DNA of 49,373 nucleotides, from assembly GCF_000374345.1 (NCBI RefSeq), contig NZ_KB893996.1, positions 1 through 49,373 on the forward strand, read 5' to 3'. Origin of the DNA: Heyndrickxia acidiproducens DSM 23148 (GTDB lineage: Bacteria; Bacillota; Bacilli; Bacillales; Bacillaceae_C). The notes under the pieces were generated by a model. It was given only the letters and a program-made list of their open reading frames with translations, did not search any database and had not been told where the DNA came from. A program made the position numbers and the translations under genes. Positions 29,414 to 37,106 of the stretch are shown here, piece by piece (the stretch's first letter is position 1; each line of letters begins with the position of its first letter).

Positions 29414-30872
29414 AATAACGGTAGTGGGCTTAGGGGCAGGCGATATCAACCAGCTGCCGCTTGGTGTGTACAAACAGCTGATTGGGGGAAGCCGTGTTTT
29501 TTTACGGACAAAAGAACATCCGGCTGTTGATGCGCTCCGGCGGGAAGGAATGGATTTTACAGCACTGGATGATGTCTATGAACGGTGCAGCAGCTTTGAA
29601 AAAGTATATGATGAAATTGTCCGGATCCTGTTCAAAGAGGCGGGAAAAGGGGAATTGATCTATGCGGTACCCGGCCACCCGCTGGTCGCAGAAAAAACCG
29701 TGCAGCTGTTGCTTGAGCAGGGCCCGGCAAATGAAATCGGGATTGAAATCGGCGGCGGCCAGAGTTTTATTGATGCTTTATTTGCGGCAGTCAAGGTCGA
29801 TCCGATTGAAGGTTTCCAATTGCTGGACGGGACTGCTTTGCAGCTAAAGGATATCAGGACCAGCCAGCATTTAATCATTGGCCAGGTATATGATGCTTTT
29901 ATAGCTTCTGAAGTGAAACTTACATTAATGGAGAAATATCCGGTTGAGCATCGTGTGGCCATCATCTCAGCAGCGGGGAGCATGGAAGAAAAAATCACTT
30001 TTCTCCCGCTATACGAGCTCGACAGGCAGTTTGCGCTTGACAACCTTGCCAGCATCTATGTTCCGCCGCTTAAGGGACGGGATGTAAGGGATTTTTCAGC
30101 GCTGCGGCAAATTATTGCAGATTTAAGGGGCCCTGGCGGCTGTCCATGGGATAAAGAGCAGACCCATCTCTCCCTGAAAAAATACTTAATTGAAGAATGC
30201 TATGAGGTCCTCGAGGCCATCGATGAAAAAGATGACGGCCATCTTGTGGAGGAATTGGGGGATGTTCTTCTTCAGGTCATGCTGCATGCACAAATCGGCG
30301 AGGATGAAGGCCTGTTCCAAATAGAAGACGTAATAGAGGCGCTGGCTTCTAAAATGATCCGCCGCCACCCGCATGTATTCGGCGATGTGAAGGTATCCGG
30401 CTCAGAAGATGTGATGAAAAACTGGCAGTGCGTTAAAGCAATGGAACGATCCGGAAATGCTCAAGAAGAAATCCATTCCATGCTCGATGGCATTGCAAAA
30501 GGCCTGCCTGCGCTTTTGAGGGCGTATGAGCTTCAGAAAAAAGCAGCCAAAGCTGGTTTTGATTGGCCAAATGCCCGCCAAGCCTGGGATAAAGTCCGGG
30601 AAGAGTGTGCTGAATTTACTGAAGAGATGGAGCGTGGAAGGCAGGAGGAACAGGCGGCAGAGTTTGGCGATTTATTATTTGCCATGATTAATGTGGGGCG
30701 CTTGATGGCGATTCACCCGGAAGATGCTCTTGAGAAAACGAACCGGAAATTTATCCGGCGCTTCCGGGTGATCGAAGACGAGGTAAAGAAAAGCGGAAGG
30801 CCGATTGAGGATTTTTCTTTGGAGGAACTGGATAATTTTTGGAATTTGGCAAAAAAACAGGAAGATCGATGA
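29403..30872 (+). CDS. yabN: YabN: tetrapyrrole-methylase-like plus MazG NTP pyrophosphohydrolase
   Basis: A 489-residue fusion protein. The first half (about 1-220) is a SAM-binding tetrapyrrole methylase-like domain (VVGLGAGDINQLPLG, AVPGHPLVAEKTV); the second half is a tandem MazG domain (GPGGCPWDKEQTH, EECYEVLEAIDEKD, EELGDVLLQVMLHAQI) that hydrolyses NTPs to NMP and pyrophosphate in homologues. The combination is typical of Bacillus; its physiological role is not known. ATG 29403 with tggagtgg upstream gives the family length; GTG 29394 is possible. Confidence 0.94.
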   Translation: MNHKITVVGLGAGDINQLPLGVYKQLIGGSRVFLRTKEHPAVDALRREGMDFTALDDVYERCSSFEKVYDEIVRILFKEAGKGELIYAVPGHPLVAEKTVQLLLEQGPANEIGIEIGGGQSFIDALFAAVKVDPIEGFQLLDGTALQLKDIRTSQHLIIGQVYDAFIASEVKLTLMEKYPVEHRVAIISAAGSMEEKITFLPLYELDRQFALDNLASIYVPPLKGRDVRDFSALRQIIADLRGPGGCPWDKEQTHLSLKKYLIEECYEVLEAIDEKDDGHLVEELGDVLLQVMLHAQIGEDEGLFQIEDVIEALASKMIRRHPHVFGDVKVSGSEDVMKNWQCVKAMERSGNAQEEIHSMLDGIAKGLPALLRAYELQKKAAKAGFDWPNARQAWDKVREECAEFTEEMERGRQEEQAAEFGDLLFAMINVGRLMAIHPEDALEKTNRKFIRRFRVIEDEVKKSGRPIEDFSLEELDNFWNLAKKQEDR

Positions 30873-30881
30873 GGTGAGAAA

Positions 30882-31157
30882 ATGGAAACGGCAGTCATGC
30901 GATTGGATAAATTTTTAAAAGTATCGCGTTTAATTAAACGGAGAACACTGGCAAAGGAAGTGGCTGACCAGGACAGAATTCAAATTAACGGCGTCCAGGC
31001 AAAAGCCAGTTCGAATGTAAAAGCAGGCGATGAACTCACGATCCGGTTCGGGCAAAAAGTGGTCGTTGCGAAAGTGGAACGTTTAAAAGAAACCACGAAG
31101 AAAGAAGAAGCCGCCGATATGTATAAAATCATCAGTGAAAAGCGGATCAACGAATAG
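30882..31157 (+). CDS. rqcP: Ribosome-associated quality control factor RqcP (YabO)
   Basis: A 91-residue S4-domain RNA-binding protein. RqcP (YabO, related to Hsp15) binds obstructed 50S subunits and works with RqcH in poly-alanine tailing of stalled chains. The S4 motif [24 protein letters not shown] is clear. Translation is likely from ATG 30882, 5 nt after gaggtg, giving a few extra N-terminal residues; ATG 30897 would match the B. subtilis start but has no ribosome site. Confidence 0.94.
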   Translation: METAVMRLDKFLKVSRLIKRRTLAKEVADQDRIQINGVQAKASSNVKAGDELTIRFGQKVVVAKVERLKETTKKEEAADMYKIISEKRINE

Positions 31158-31166
31158 GGACAACAT

Positions 31167-31208
31167 AAAACCGATATGCCGGAAAAAGCCGGTATACCGG
31201 TTTTTTTT
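31167..31208 (+). terminator. Terminator of yabM-yabN-rqcP
   Basis: An imperfect stem (aaaccgatatgccgg with ccggtataccggttt) followed by eight T. Confidence 0.88.
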
Positions 31209-31319
31209 TATGCAAAAAAGAGGATTGATGCGAAATACGGGACGGATTGTTTTCGGTCTTTTTTCTGCAGGCGGTGCATAGTATAGTACAAAGTTTGGAC
31301 AAGGAAAGTGGGGATCAGG

Positions 31320-31625
31320 ATGAATGATTTTTATAGCACTCCGTCCAATAGTAAACCGGTTCTTCAGGAACATGATGTGATAATGCGCGGCAGAAAACTA
31401 TTAGACATTACAGGGGTGAAACAGGTAGAAAGTTTTGATAATGAGGAATTTCTGCTCGAAACGGTGATGGGATTTTTAGCAATCCGCGGCCAGAATCTGC
31501 AGATGAAAAACCTGGATGTCGATAAAGGCGTTGTTTCGATTAAAGGGAAGGTATTTGACCTGGTTTACCTGGATGACAGCCATGGGGAGAAAGCTAAAGG
31601 GCTCTTTAGCAAATTGTTCCGATGA
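31320..31625 (+). CDS. yabP: Sporulation protein YabP
   Basis: A 101-residue YabP-family protein, made in the mother cell in B. subtilis and needed for sporulation; its biochemical role is unknown. The conserved pattern (R)GRKLLDITGVKQVESFDNEEFLLET is present, as in the paralogue YqfC. ATG 31320 is preceded by gtggggatcagg. A SigE-like -10 (catagtat, 31277-31284) is possible, but no convincing -35 was found. It overlaps yabQ by 4 bases. Confidence 0.92.
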   Translation: MNDFYSTPSNSKPVLQEHDVIMRGRKLLDITGVKQVESFDNEEFLLETVMGFLAIRGQNLQMKNLDVDKGVVSIKGKVFDLVYLDDSHGEKAKGLFSKLFR

Positions 31626-32257
31626 GCCTGACTGTTCAATTTTATACGATGCTTGCCATGATCGCCATGGGAAGCTTTTTTGGATGCGCCCTTGATACGT
31701 ATAACCGGTTTTTAAAACGGAGCGAAAGAAAAAGATGGATCGTTTTTATCCATGACATTTTATTTTGGCTGTGCATCAGCCTGTTGCTTTTTTATGTATT
31801 ATTCATGGTGAATTCCGGCGAAGTCCGTTTTTATATTTTCGTCGCGCTCTTTTGCGGATTTGCGGCTTACCAGGCCTTGTTGAAACGGATCTATTTAAGT
31901 ATATTGGAATGGTGGATTCAAGCCGCCGTCAGCATTGCACGTATGATCACCCGTTTGTTCCGCCTGGTCATCTTCAACCCGGCCAGATGGTTGATACTGG
32001 GTTTGGCGGCACTTGTCTTAGGTACAGGAAGGGCCTTTTACGCTATTGTAAAAGGCCTGGCAAAAGTGATATTATGGATATTAAAGATCATCTTCAAACC
32101 GGCTATTTGGATTGGAACAGCCATTTGGCATTTCGTTCCGGAACCGGCAAAAAAATTTTTTGCGGACCTTTTTGCAAACGTTGCAGGAGTATGGGGATTT
32201 CTAAAGAATATAGTTATGAAAGCAAAAAAACGATTAAGCCGCTTTTTTAAAAAATAG
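31622..32257 (+). CDS. yabQ: Sporulation membrane protein YabQ
   Basis: A 211-residue polytopic membrane protein required for spore cortex formation in B. subtilis and located in the membranes around the forespore. Hydrophobic segments lie near residues 5-25, 42-64 and 70-90, with further ones near 118-150; the C-terminus is Lys/Arg-rich. Its ATG overlaps the yabP stop, so the two are translationally coupled. Same length as the B. subtilis protein. Confidence 0.92.
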   Translation: MSLTVQFYTMLAMIAMGSFFGCALDTYNRFLKRSERKRWIVFIHDILFWLCISLLLFYVLFMVNSGEVRFYIFVALFCGFAAYQALLKRIYLSILEWWIQAAVSIARMITRLFRLVIFNPARWLILGLAALVLGTGRAFYAIVKGLAKVILWILKIIFKPAIWIGTAIWHFVPEPAKKFFADLFANVAGVWGFLKNIVMKAKKRLSRFFKK

Positions 32258-32295
32258 CCTGCTGCATAAGGGTACAGGAATAAGGAGGTATAGGA

Positions 32296-32688
32296 TTGGA
32301 ACATAAAATTGCTTCAATGGATAACGCTTATACAAAGCAGAAAATCGTCAAAGAAAAGATTATAGCAAGAAGGCGCAAATTGCTTGTGCGGCGGCTGACG
32401 CTGTTTACCGCTGTTGCCGTTGTCATTTCCTATATTCTGGTTGCAACCCTGATTTCCCGGAATGAGCAGCTGGCTGCCAAACAGCAGCAAAAGGCGGGCC
32501 TGGAACAAAAGGTAAAAGAAATCGACAAGCAGCAGGCCTTATTAAAAGGCGAAATTGTAAAACTAAAGGATAATGATTATATTGCGAAGCTTGCCAGGAG
32601 CGAATACTTTCTTTCCGAAAAGGGTGAAATCATTTTCAATATCCCAAATTCCAAAAAGAATGCCGAAGAAGGAGACGTGTCGTATTGA
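32296..32688 (+). CDS. divIC: Cell division protein DivIC
   Basis: A 130-residue single-pass division protein (FtsB-like) that forms a complex with DivIB and FtsL at the septum. A basic N-terminal cytoplasmic region is followed by a transmembrane helix near residues 34-53 and a coiled coil near 56-93 (AAKQQQKAGLEQKVKEIDKQ). The TTG start is supported by aaggagg 7 nt upstream. The stop codon overlaps the -35 of the yabR promoter. Confidence 0.94.
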   Translation: MEHKIASMDNAYTKQKIVKEKIIARRRKLLVRRLTLFTAVAVVISYILVATLISRNEQLAAKQQQKAGLEQKVKEIDKQQALLKGEIVKLKDNDYIAKLARSEYFLSEKGEIIFNIPNSKKNAEEGDVSY

Positions 32689-32714
32689 CACTCTTTTTTC
32701 ATGTTCGTTATAAT
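32685..32714 (+). promoter_or_regulatory. SigA promoter of yabR
   Basis: ttgaca (32685-32690), 18 nt, tataat (32709-32714). Both hexamers are perfect, and the -35 overlaps the divIC stop codon. Confidence 0.88.
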
Positions 32715-32760
32715 ATATAAAAGGTTGATTTTTTATCTTTTAAGGAGGAAAAATTTTTTT

Positions 32761-33177
32761 ATGTCAATCGAAGTAGGCAGCAAGTTACAAGGGAAAGTAA
32801 CAGGCATCACTCATTTTGGGGCTTTCGTTGAATTGCCGGATGGAAAAACAGGGCTTGTCCATATCAGCGAAGTTGCTGATAATTATGTGAAAGACATCAA
32901 TGATCATTTGAAAATCGGTGATGTAGTAGAGGTCAAAGTCATTCATGTCGAAAAGGACGGGAAAATCGGGTTATCCATCCGCAAGGCGAAAGAGCAGGCG
33001 CAGCATTCCACGCAGTCACACCGCCCGCAAAGGCATAACCGGACAAATAACCATCGTCCAAAAGAAGATTTTGAGTCAAAGATGGCGCGTTTTCTGAAAG
33101 ATAGTGAAGACCGCTTATCCTCGTTAAAAAGAAACACAGAATCCAAGCGGGGCGGCCGTGGTGCCAGAAGAGGCTAA
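32761..33177 (+). CDS. yabR: S1-domain RNA-binding protein YabR
   Basis: A 138-residue protein with one S1 domain (residues 4-75: VGSKLQGKVTGITHFGAFVELPDGKTGLVHISEVA) and a basic, His/Arg/Asn-rich tail ending RGGRGARRG. It resembles general stress protein 13 and ribosomal S1 repeats; its function is unsettled. The ATG at 32761 matches the family start MSIEVGSKLQGK and follows aaggagg with a longer than usual spacing of about 12 nt. The tail is longer than in B. subtilis by about 10 residues. Confidence 0.93.
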   Translation: MSIEVGSKLQGKVTGITHFGAFVELPDGKTGLVHISEVADNYVKDINDHLKIGDVVEVKVIHVEKDGKIGLSIRKAKEQAQHSTQSHRPQRHNRTNNHRPKEDFESKMARFLKDSEDRLSSLKRNTESKRGGRGARRG

Positions 33178-33255
33178 CTTGCTGTCTAATATATAAATAG
33201 ATCTGCCGCTAGAAAAACTGATCAGTAAAGCGGCGTATGCTGCTTAAAAAAGCTT

Positions 33256-33305
33256 AAAGGGCAGATCCGACAAACAAGTTCCCTTTTGTCGGATCTGCCC
33301 TTTTT
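33256..33305 (+). terminator. Terminator of yabR
   Basis: A perfect 18-bp stem (33256-33273 with 33286-33303) plus a T tract, one of the strongest in the window. A smaller inverted repeat, gccgct with agcggc, lies just before it near 33207-33233. Confidence 0.93.
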
Positions 33306-33346
33306 CTATCGCCGTTTTGGACAAATTTCGTTTAAAAATACAAAAA

Positions 33347-33376
33347 AAAGCCGGGCAATCTGCCCGGCCTTTTTCG
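33347..33376. terminator. Terminator of tRNA-Met (minus strand), bidirectional
   Basis: aaagccgggca pairs with tgcccggcctt (one bulge) and carries A/T runs on both sides, so it can end the tRNA transcript on the minus strand and also back up yabR termination on the plus strand. Confidence 0.85.
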
Positions 33377-33386
33377 TTATCATTAG

Positions 33387-33460
33387 TAGCGGCGGAGGGG
33401 ATCGAACCCACGACCTCACGGGTATGAACCGTACGCTCTAGCCAGCTGAGCTACGCCGCC
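33387..33460 (-). tRNA. trnM: tRNA-Met (anticodon CAT)
   Basis: On the minus strand the sequence begins ggcggcgtagctcagctggc and folds as a cloverleaf. The acceptor stem closes with a G-U pair, the discriminator base is A, and the T arm has ggttcgatcc. The anticodon loop is ttcatac, giving CAT. The 3' CCA is not encoded. Elongator versus CAT-Ile2 cannot be fully separated from sequence alone, but the position beside spoIIE matches a tRNA-Met in B. subtilis. Confidence 0.93.
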
Positions 33461-33485
33461 GTGATTTCTAAAAAGCACATCTTCT

Positions 33486-33514
33486 ATAATAAAGGCATGC
33501 TGTCTGTTTGTCAA
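33486..33514 (-). promoter_or_regulatory. SigA promoter of tRNA-Met
   Basis: On the minus strand: ttgaca (33514-33509), 17 nt, tattat (33491-33486). Confidence 0.82.
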
Positions 33515-33564
33515 CTTATCTTTTGAAGAAAATTGTAAAAAACATATCCTTTCACCGTATAAAA

Positions 33565-33630
33565 AGTCGAACTTTTCTTTTAAGTCTCCCTGGAATTTTG
33601 ACAAACTTTTGAACTTGTCCCATTTATAAT
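33565..33630 (+). promoter_or_regulatory. Spo0A-activated SigA promoter of spoIIE
   Basis: ttgaca (33598-33603) and tataat (33625-33630) are separated by 21 nt rather than 17. This long gap is the known mark of Spo0A-activated SigA promoters such as B. subtilis spoIIE and spoIIG. Two Spo0A-box-like sequences occur: agtcgaa at 33565-33571, and tttgtcaaaa (reverse strand) overlapping the -35. Confidence 0.82.
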
Positions 33631-33662
33631 AACATTTAACAATATGGATAGGGGGAGTAGAA

Positions 33663-36146
33663 GTGAATATAGGGAAAATTGAACGCGGGACGTATGAGCA
33701 GGGAAGCAATGTAGATTTTCGGGAGACGAAGCTGGAAATGAAAAAGGGTTTTAAAAAACTGCAGGAAAAATTCGAATTCATCTTGATACAAAAAGGCATC
33801 AGCCTGCTGGTGATCGGGTTTTTACTGGGGAGGGCGCTGATCTTATCGCATTTTATGCCCTTTGCGCTGCCGTTCTTTGCTGCTGTATATGTAATGAAAA
33901 GGGAAAAGGCACCGATTGTATTGCTCGGCTTGGCAGCAGGGAGTTTAACCGTATCCATTACGAGCGGCATATATACACTTGCGTCAACCATCCTCTTCGT
34001 ACTGGTTTTCAGGCAGTTTGGCAAATACCATAAAGAAGAGGTCAGGGTGCTGCCCTATTATATTCTTGCGATTTCGTTTCTATCAAGATGCACTTATACG
34101 TATTTGCAGCACTTTGACCTGTCGCTTTATGACAGCCTGATGGCCGGCGTGGAAGCCTGTTTAACTTTCATCCTTACCATGATATTTATGCAGAGCATTC
34201 CCATTTTATCACAAACGAAACGGAAAAAATCATTAAAAACAGAGGAAGTTGTCAGCCTGATTATTGTGCTCGCTTCAGTGCTGACAGGAACAATTGGCTG
34301 GTCTCTTCACGGCCTTTCCATTGAGCATATATTATCAAGATACCTGGTCCTCTTGTTTGCCTTTGCCGCCGGGGCAACTGTGGGTTCGACAGTCGGTGTT
34401 GTGACAGGCCTGATCTTCAGCCTTGCCAATGTCACCAGCTTTTATCAAATGAGTCTGCTTGCCTTCTCAGGGCTGTTATGCGGCTTACTAAAAGAGGGAA
34501 AACGCGCCGGTGCGGCAGTCGGTTTATTAATTGCGACACTCTTGATCGGCATGTATGGGGAAACGAACACGCCGCTGAGCGAAACGATGTATGAATCCTG
34601 TATCAGTATTCTGCTTTTGTTTCTGACCCCGCGGCGCCTGACTCAAAAAATGGCCAAGTATATCCCGGGCACGGCTGAATATGCAAAGGAACAGCAGCAG
34701 TATTTGCGGAAAGTCCGCGATGTGACCGTCCACCGCGTTGAGCAGTTTTCATCTGTTTTCCAGGCGCTCTCCACGAGTTTCGCGCAGTATGACCATTCGA
34801 AAGAAGAGGAAGACAACGAGCGGGAACTGGATTACTTTTTCAGCAACGTCACAGAAAAAACATGCCAAACCTGCTACCGGAAGGACAAGTGCTGGGCCAA
34901 AAATTTTGAACAGACATATGATTTAATGAAAATGACGATGAAAGACATGGATGAGGGGGGCGGGAACGTTTCCCGCAGTGCCCACCGCGAACTGGATAAA
35001 CATTGTGTGAAAGCGAAAAAAGTAGAAGATGCAATCTTGCAGGAACTGTCATTCTACCAGGCGAATCAGAAATTAAAGCAAATGATTAAAGAAAGCCGCA
35101 AACTGGTGGCTGAGCAGCTGCAGGGCGTCTCTGAAGTGATGGGGGATTTTGCAAAAGAAATCCAGCGCGAGCGGGAAAACCACCAAAAACAGGAGGAAAT
35201 GATTTTGGAGGCGCTGCAGGACTTTGGCCTTGATATTGACCAGGTTGAGATTTACAGCCTTGAGGAAGGCAATATTGATATTGATATTACGCTGCCGCAG
35301 TACAGCGGATACGGGGAGTGCGAAAAAATCATTGCCCCGATGCTGTCTGATATCTTAGAAGAAACCATTGTGGTCCAAAAAGAAGACTTCAGTACGTATT
35401 CCGGCGGGCTTGGATATGTGACGTTCCGGTCAGCAAAGGCGTATGTGGTGGAAACGGGTGTAGCCACCGCTGCAAAAGGGGGAGGTTTTATTTCCGGGGA
35501 CAGTTATTCAATGATTGAGCTCGGAACGCGAAAATATGCGATTGCCATCAGCGACGGCATGGGGAATGGGGAGCGGGCCCATTATGAGAGTAATGAAACG
35601 CTCCGTCTGCTGCAGCAAATACTGCACTCCGGGATTGAAGAAAAGATCGCAATTAAATCAGTCAATTCAATTCTTTCATTGCGGACGCAGGAAGAAGTCT
35701 TTTCAACATTGGATCTCGCCATGATTGACCTGCAGGATGCAAGCAGCAAGTTTTTGAAAATCGGATCGACACCAAGTTTTATTAAACGGGGAAATAAAAT
35801 CATTAAAGTGGAATCGGGAAATCTGCCGATGGGGATGATCAAGGAATTTGATGTCGATGTCGTCTCCCAGCAATTAAAAGCGGGCGACCTGCTGATTATG
35901 ATGAGTGACGGCATTTTTGAAGGACCGAAATATGTGGAAAATCATGAAGTGTGGATGAAACGGAAAATTAAGGAGATCGAGACGGAAAACCCGCAGGAAA
36001 TCGCGGATCTGCTGATTGAGGAAGTGATCCGGACAAGATCAGGCCTAATAGAAGATGACATGACAGTCGTCGTCGCAAAAATCAAACACAACACCCCAAA
36101 ATGGGCCGCCATCCCAGTAAACAAAGGAAAAAAACTCATATCGTAA
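33663..36146 (+). CDS. spoIIE: Stage II sporulation protein E
   Basis: An 827-residue membrane phosphatase that dephosphorylates SpoIIAA-P to activate SigF in the forespore and helps polar septation through FtsZ. The N-terminal third has about ten membrane segments (to about 320), then a central regulatory/FtsZ-interaction region (about 330-580) with CxxC-type cysteines (CQTCYRKDKCW), and a C-terminal PP2C domain with metal-binding aspartates at 613 (GDSYSM) and 631 (SDGMGNG). The start is GTG 33663 after agggggag. Length equals that of B. subtilis. The gene stops one base before a palindromic repeat. Confidence 0.97.
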   Translation: MNIGKIERGTYEQGSNVDFRETKLEMKKGFKKLQEKFEFILIQKGISLLVIGFLLGRALILSHFMPFALPFFAAVYVMKREKAPIVLLGLAAGSLTVSITSGIYTLASTILFVLVFRQFGKYHKEEVRVLPYYILAISFLSRCTYTYLQHFDLSLYDSLMAGVEACLTFILTMIFMQSIPILSQTKRKKSLKTEEVVSLIIVLASVLTGTIGWSLHGLSIEHILSRYLVLLFAFAAGATVGSTVGVVTGLIFSLANVTSFYQMSLLAFSGLLCGLLKEGKRAGAAVGLLIATLLIGMYGETNTPLSETMYESCISILLLFLTPRRLTQKMAKYIPGTAEYAKEQQQYLRKVRDVTVHRVEQFSSVFQALSTSFAQYDHSKEEEDNERELDYFFSNVTEKTCQTCYRKDKCWAKNFEQTYDLMKMTMKDMDEGGGNVSRSAHRELDKHCVKAKKVEDAILQELSFYQANQKLKQMIKESRKLVAEQLQGVSEVMGDFAKEIQRERENHQKQEEMILEALQDFGLDIDQVEIYSLEEGNIDIDITLPQYSGYGECEKIIAPMLSDILEETIVVQKEDFSTYSGGLGYVTFRSAKAYVVETGVATAAKGGGFISGDSYSMIELGTRKYAIAISDGMGNGERAHYESNETLRLLQQILHSGIEEKIAIKSVNSILSLRTQEEVFSTLDLAMIDLQDASSKFLKIGSTPSFIKRGNKIIKVESGNLPMGMIKEFDVDVVSQQLKAGDLLIMMSDGIFEGPKYVENHEVWMKRKIKEIETENPQEIADLLIEEVIRTRSGLIEDDMTVVVAKIKHNTPKWAAIPVNKGKKLIS

Positions 36147-36147
36147 T

Positions 36148-36289
36148 AAGAAAAGCGGAGGGCGCTAGCCCATCGGCGACAGGCAAATGGGCCGTCCCCA
36201 ATGAAGTCCGCCCTTTGACTTCAATGGGGAAGGAACAGTTGACCCGAGCCGATAGCGCCCGCAGCCGGACAAAGAAAAGCGGAGGCGCC
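36148..36289. repeat. Compound palindromic repeat between spoIIE and yabS
   Basis: A unit of about 124 nt (36148-36271) opens with aagaaaagcggag and closes with the 24-nt core starting gccgatag (36248-36271). The head of a second unit (36272-36289) follows directly. Outer arms pair (gggcgct 36160-36166 with agcgccc 36254-36260; atcggc with gccgat), and inside sits a perfect 14-bp hairpin (36195-36208 with 36217-36230). Related pieces are at 47-70 and 44237-44276. No coding content. Confidence 0.8.
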
Positions 36290-36321
36290 CTGCTGCCGTA
36301 TAGATTTCTTCCCATTTGTCG

Positions 36322-36349
36322 ATGATGGTAAAAACAAACCTGCCATCAT
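36322..36349 (+). promoter_or_regulatory. Hairpin just before the yabS ribosome site
   Basis: atgatggta (36322-36330) pairs with tgccatcat (36341-36349) with one G-U, ending 5 nt before aaggagg of yabS. It may affect translation or be chance. Confidence 0.35.
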
Positions 36350-36368
36350 GGGCGAAGGAGGAAATGGA

Positions 36369-37106
36369 ATGAAACCAGGAACGTTAAAACAAATTTTATT
36401 GATTACGGACGGATGTTCAAACCAAGGGGGGGATCCGGCGGCGATTGCTGCATTAGCAAAGGAACAAGGCATTACCGTTAACGTGATTGGTGTCATGGAA
36501 CATGATGTGATCGATGAAAAAGGCATGCAGGAAATCAATGAAATTGCACTATCGGGCGGCGGCGTCAGCCAGATCGTGTACACAAAAATTTTATCGCAAA
36601 CTGTCCAAATGGTCACAAGAAAAGCAATGACACAAACACTTCAAGGCGTCGTTAACCGGGAATTAAAACAAATACTGGGAGATTCGGCATCAATAGAAGC
36701 TTTGCCGCCGGAAAAGCGCGGCGATGTACTGGAGGTGGTCGATGAGCTGGGGGAAACAGTGGATCTGGAAATCCTGATATTAGTCGATACAAGTGCGAGC
36801 ATGAAACATAAACTTCCAACTGTAAAGGAGGCATTGCTTGATTTATCGCTGAGTTTGAATGCAAGAATGGGAAATAATCAATTTTCTGTTTTTGTATTTC
36901 CCGGGAAAAAGAAAGAGGTGGAGCGGCTGCTTGAGTGGACGCCAAAATTGGAATCCTTGACGAGTATTTTTCCAAAGCTGCAAGTGGGCGGAATCACACC
37001 GACAGGGCCGGCCTTGAATGAGGCAATCCATTATTTCCGCAAAAAAAATTCACGAAGAGGATTGTTATCGCGTGATGACGAACAGTACTTTGAAGAATCT
37101 ATCTAA
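36369..37106 (+). CDS. yabS: VWA-domain protein YabS
   Basis: A 245-residue protein of unknown function with von Willebrand A features. One domain begins LLITDGCSNQGGDPAAIA; a second, more complete one carries the MIDAS-like DTSASMKHK near residue 142 and a TPTGPAL motif near 219. It may bind metal and partner proteins. ATG 36369 is chosen over 36348 because aaggagg (36355-36361) lies 7 nt before it and the length equals B. subtilis YabS (245). It overlaps yabT by 35 bases. A near-consensus Noc site lies inside the gene. Confidence 0.9.
   Translation: MKPGTLKQILLITDGCSNQGGDPAAIAALAKEQGITVNVIGVMEHDVIDEKGMQEINEIALSGGGVSQIVYTKILSQTVQMVTRKAMTQTLQGVVNRELKQILGDSASIEALPPEKRGDVLEVVDELGETVDLEILILVDTSASMKHKLPTVKEALLDLSLSLNARMGNNQFSVFVFPGKKKEVERLLEWTPKLESLTSIFPKLQVGGITPTGPALNEAIHYFRKKNSRRGLLSRDDEQYFEESI
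36896..36909. promoter_or_regulatory. Candidate Noc binding site inside yabS
   Basis: atttcccgggaaaa matches 13 of 14 bases of the Noc site atttcccgggaaat. Noc is a ParB paralogue that blocks division over the nucleoid in Bacillus. Many such sites lie within genes in B. subtilis. Confidence 0.65.

Noticed and set aside
36101..36325. A 74-codon frame over the spoIIE-yabS gap
   Set aside because: It overlaps the end of spoIIE and consists largely of the palindromic repeat.
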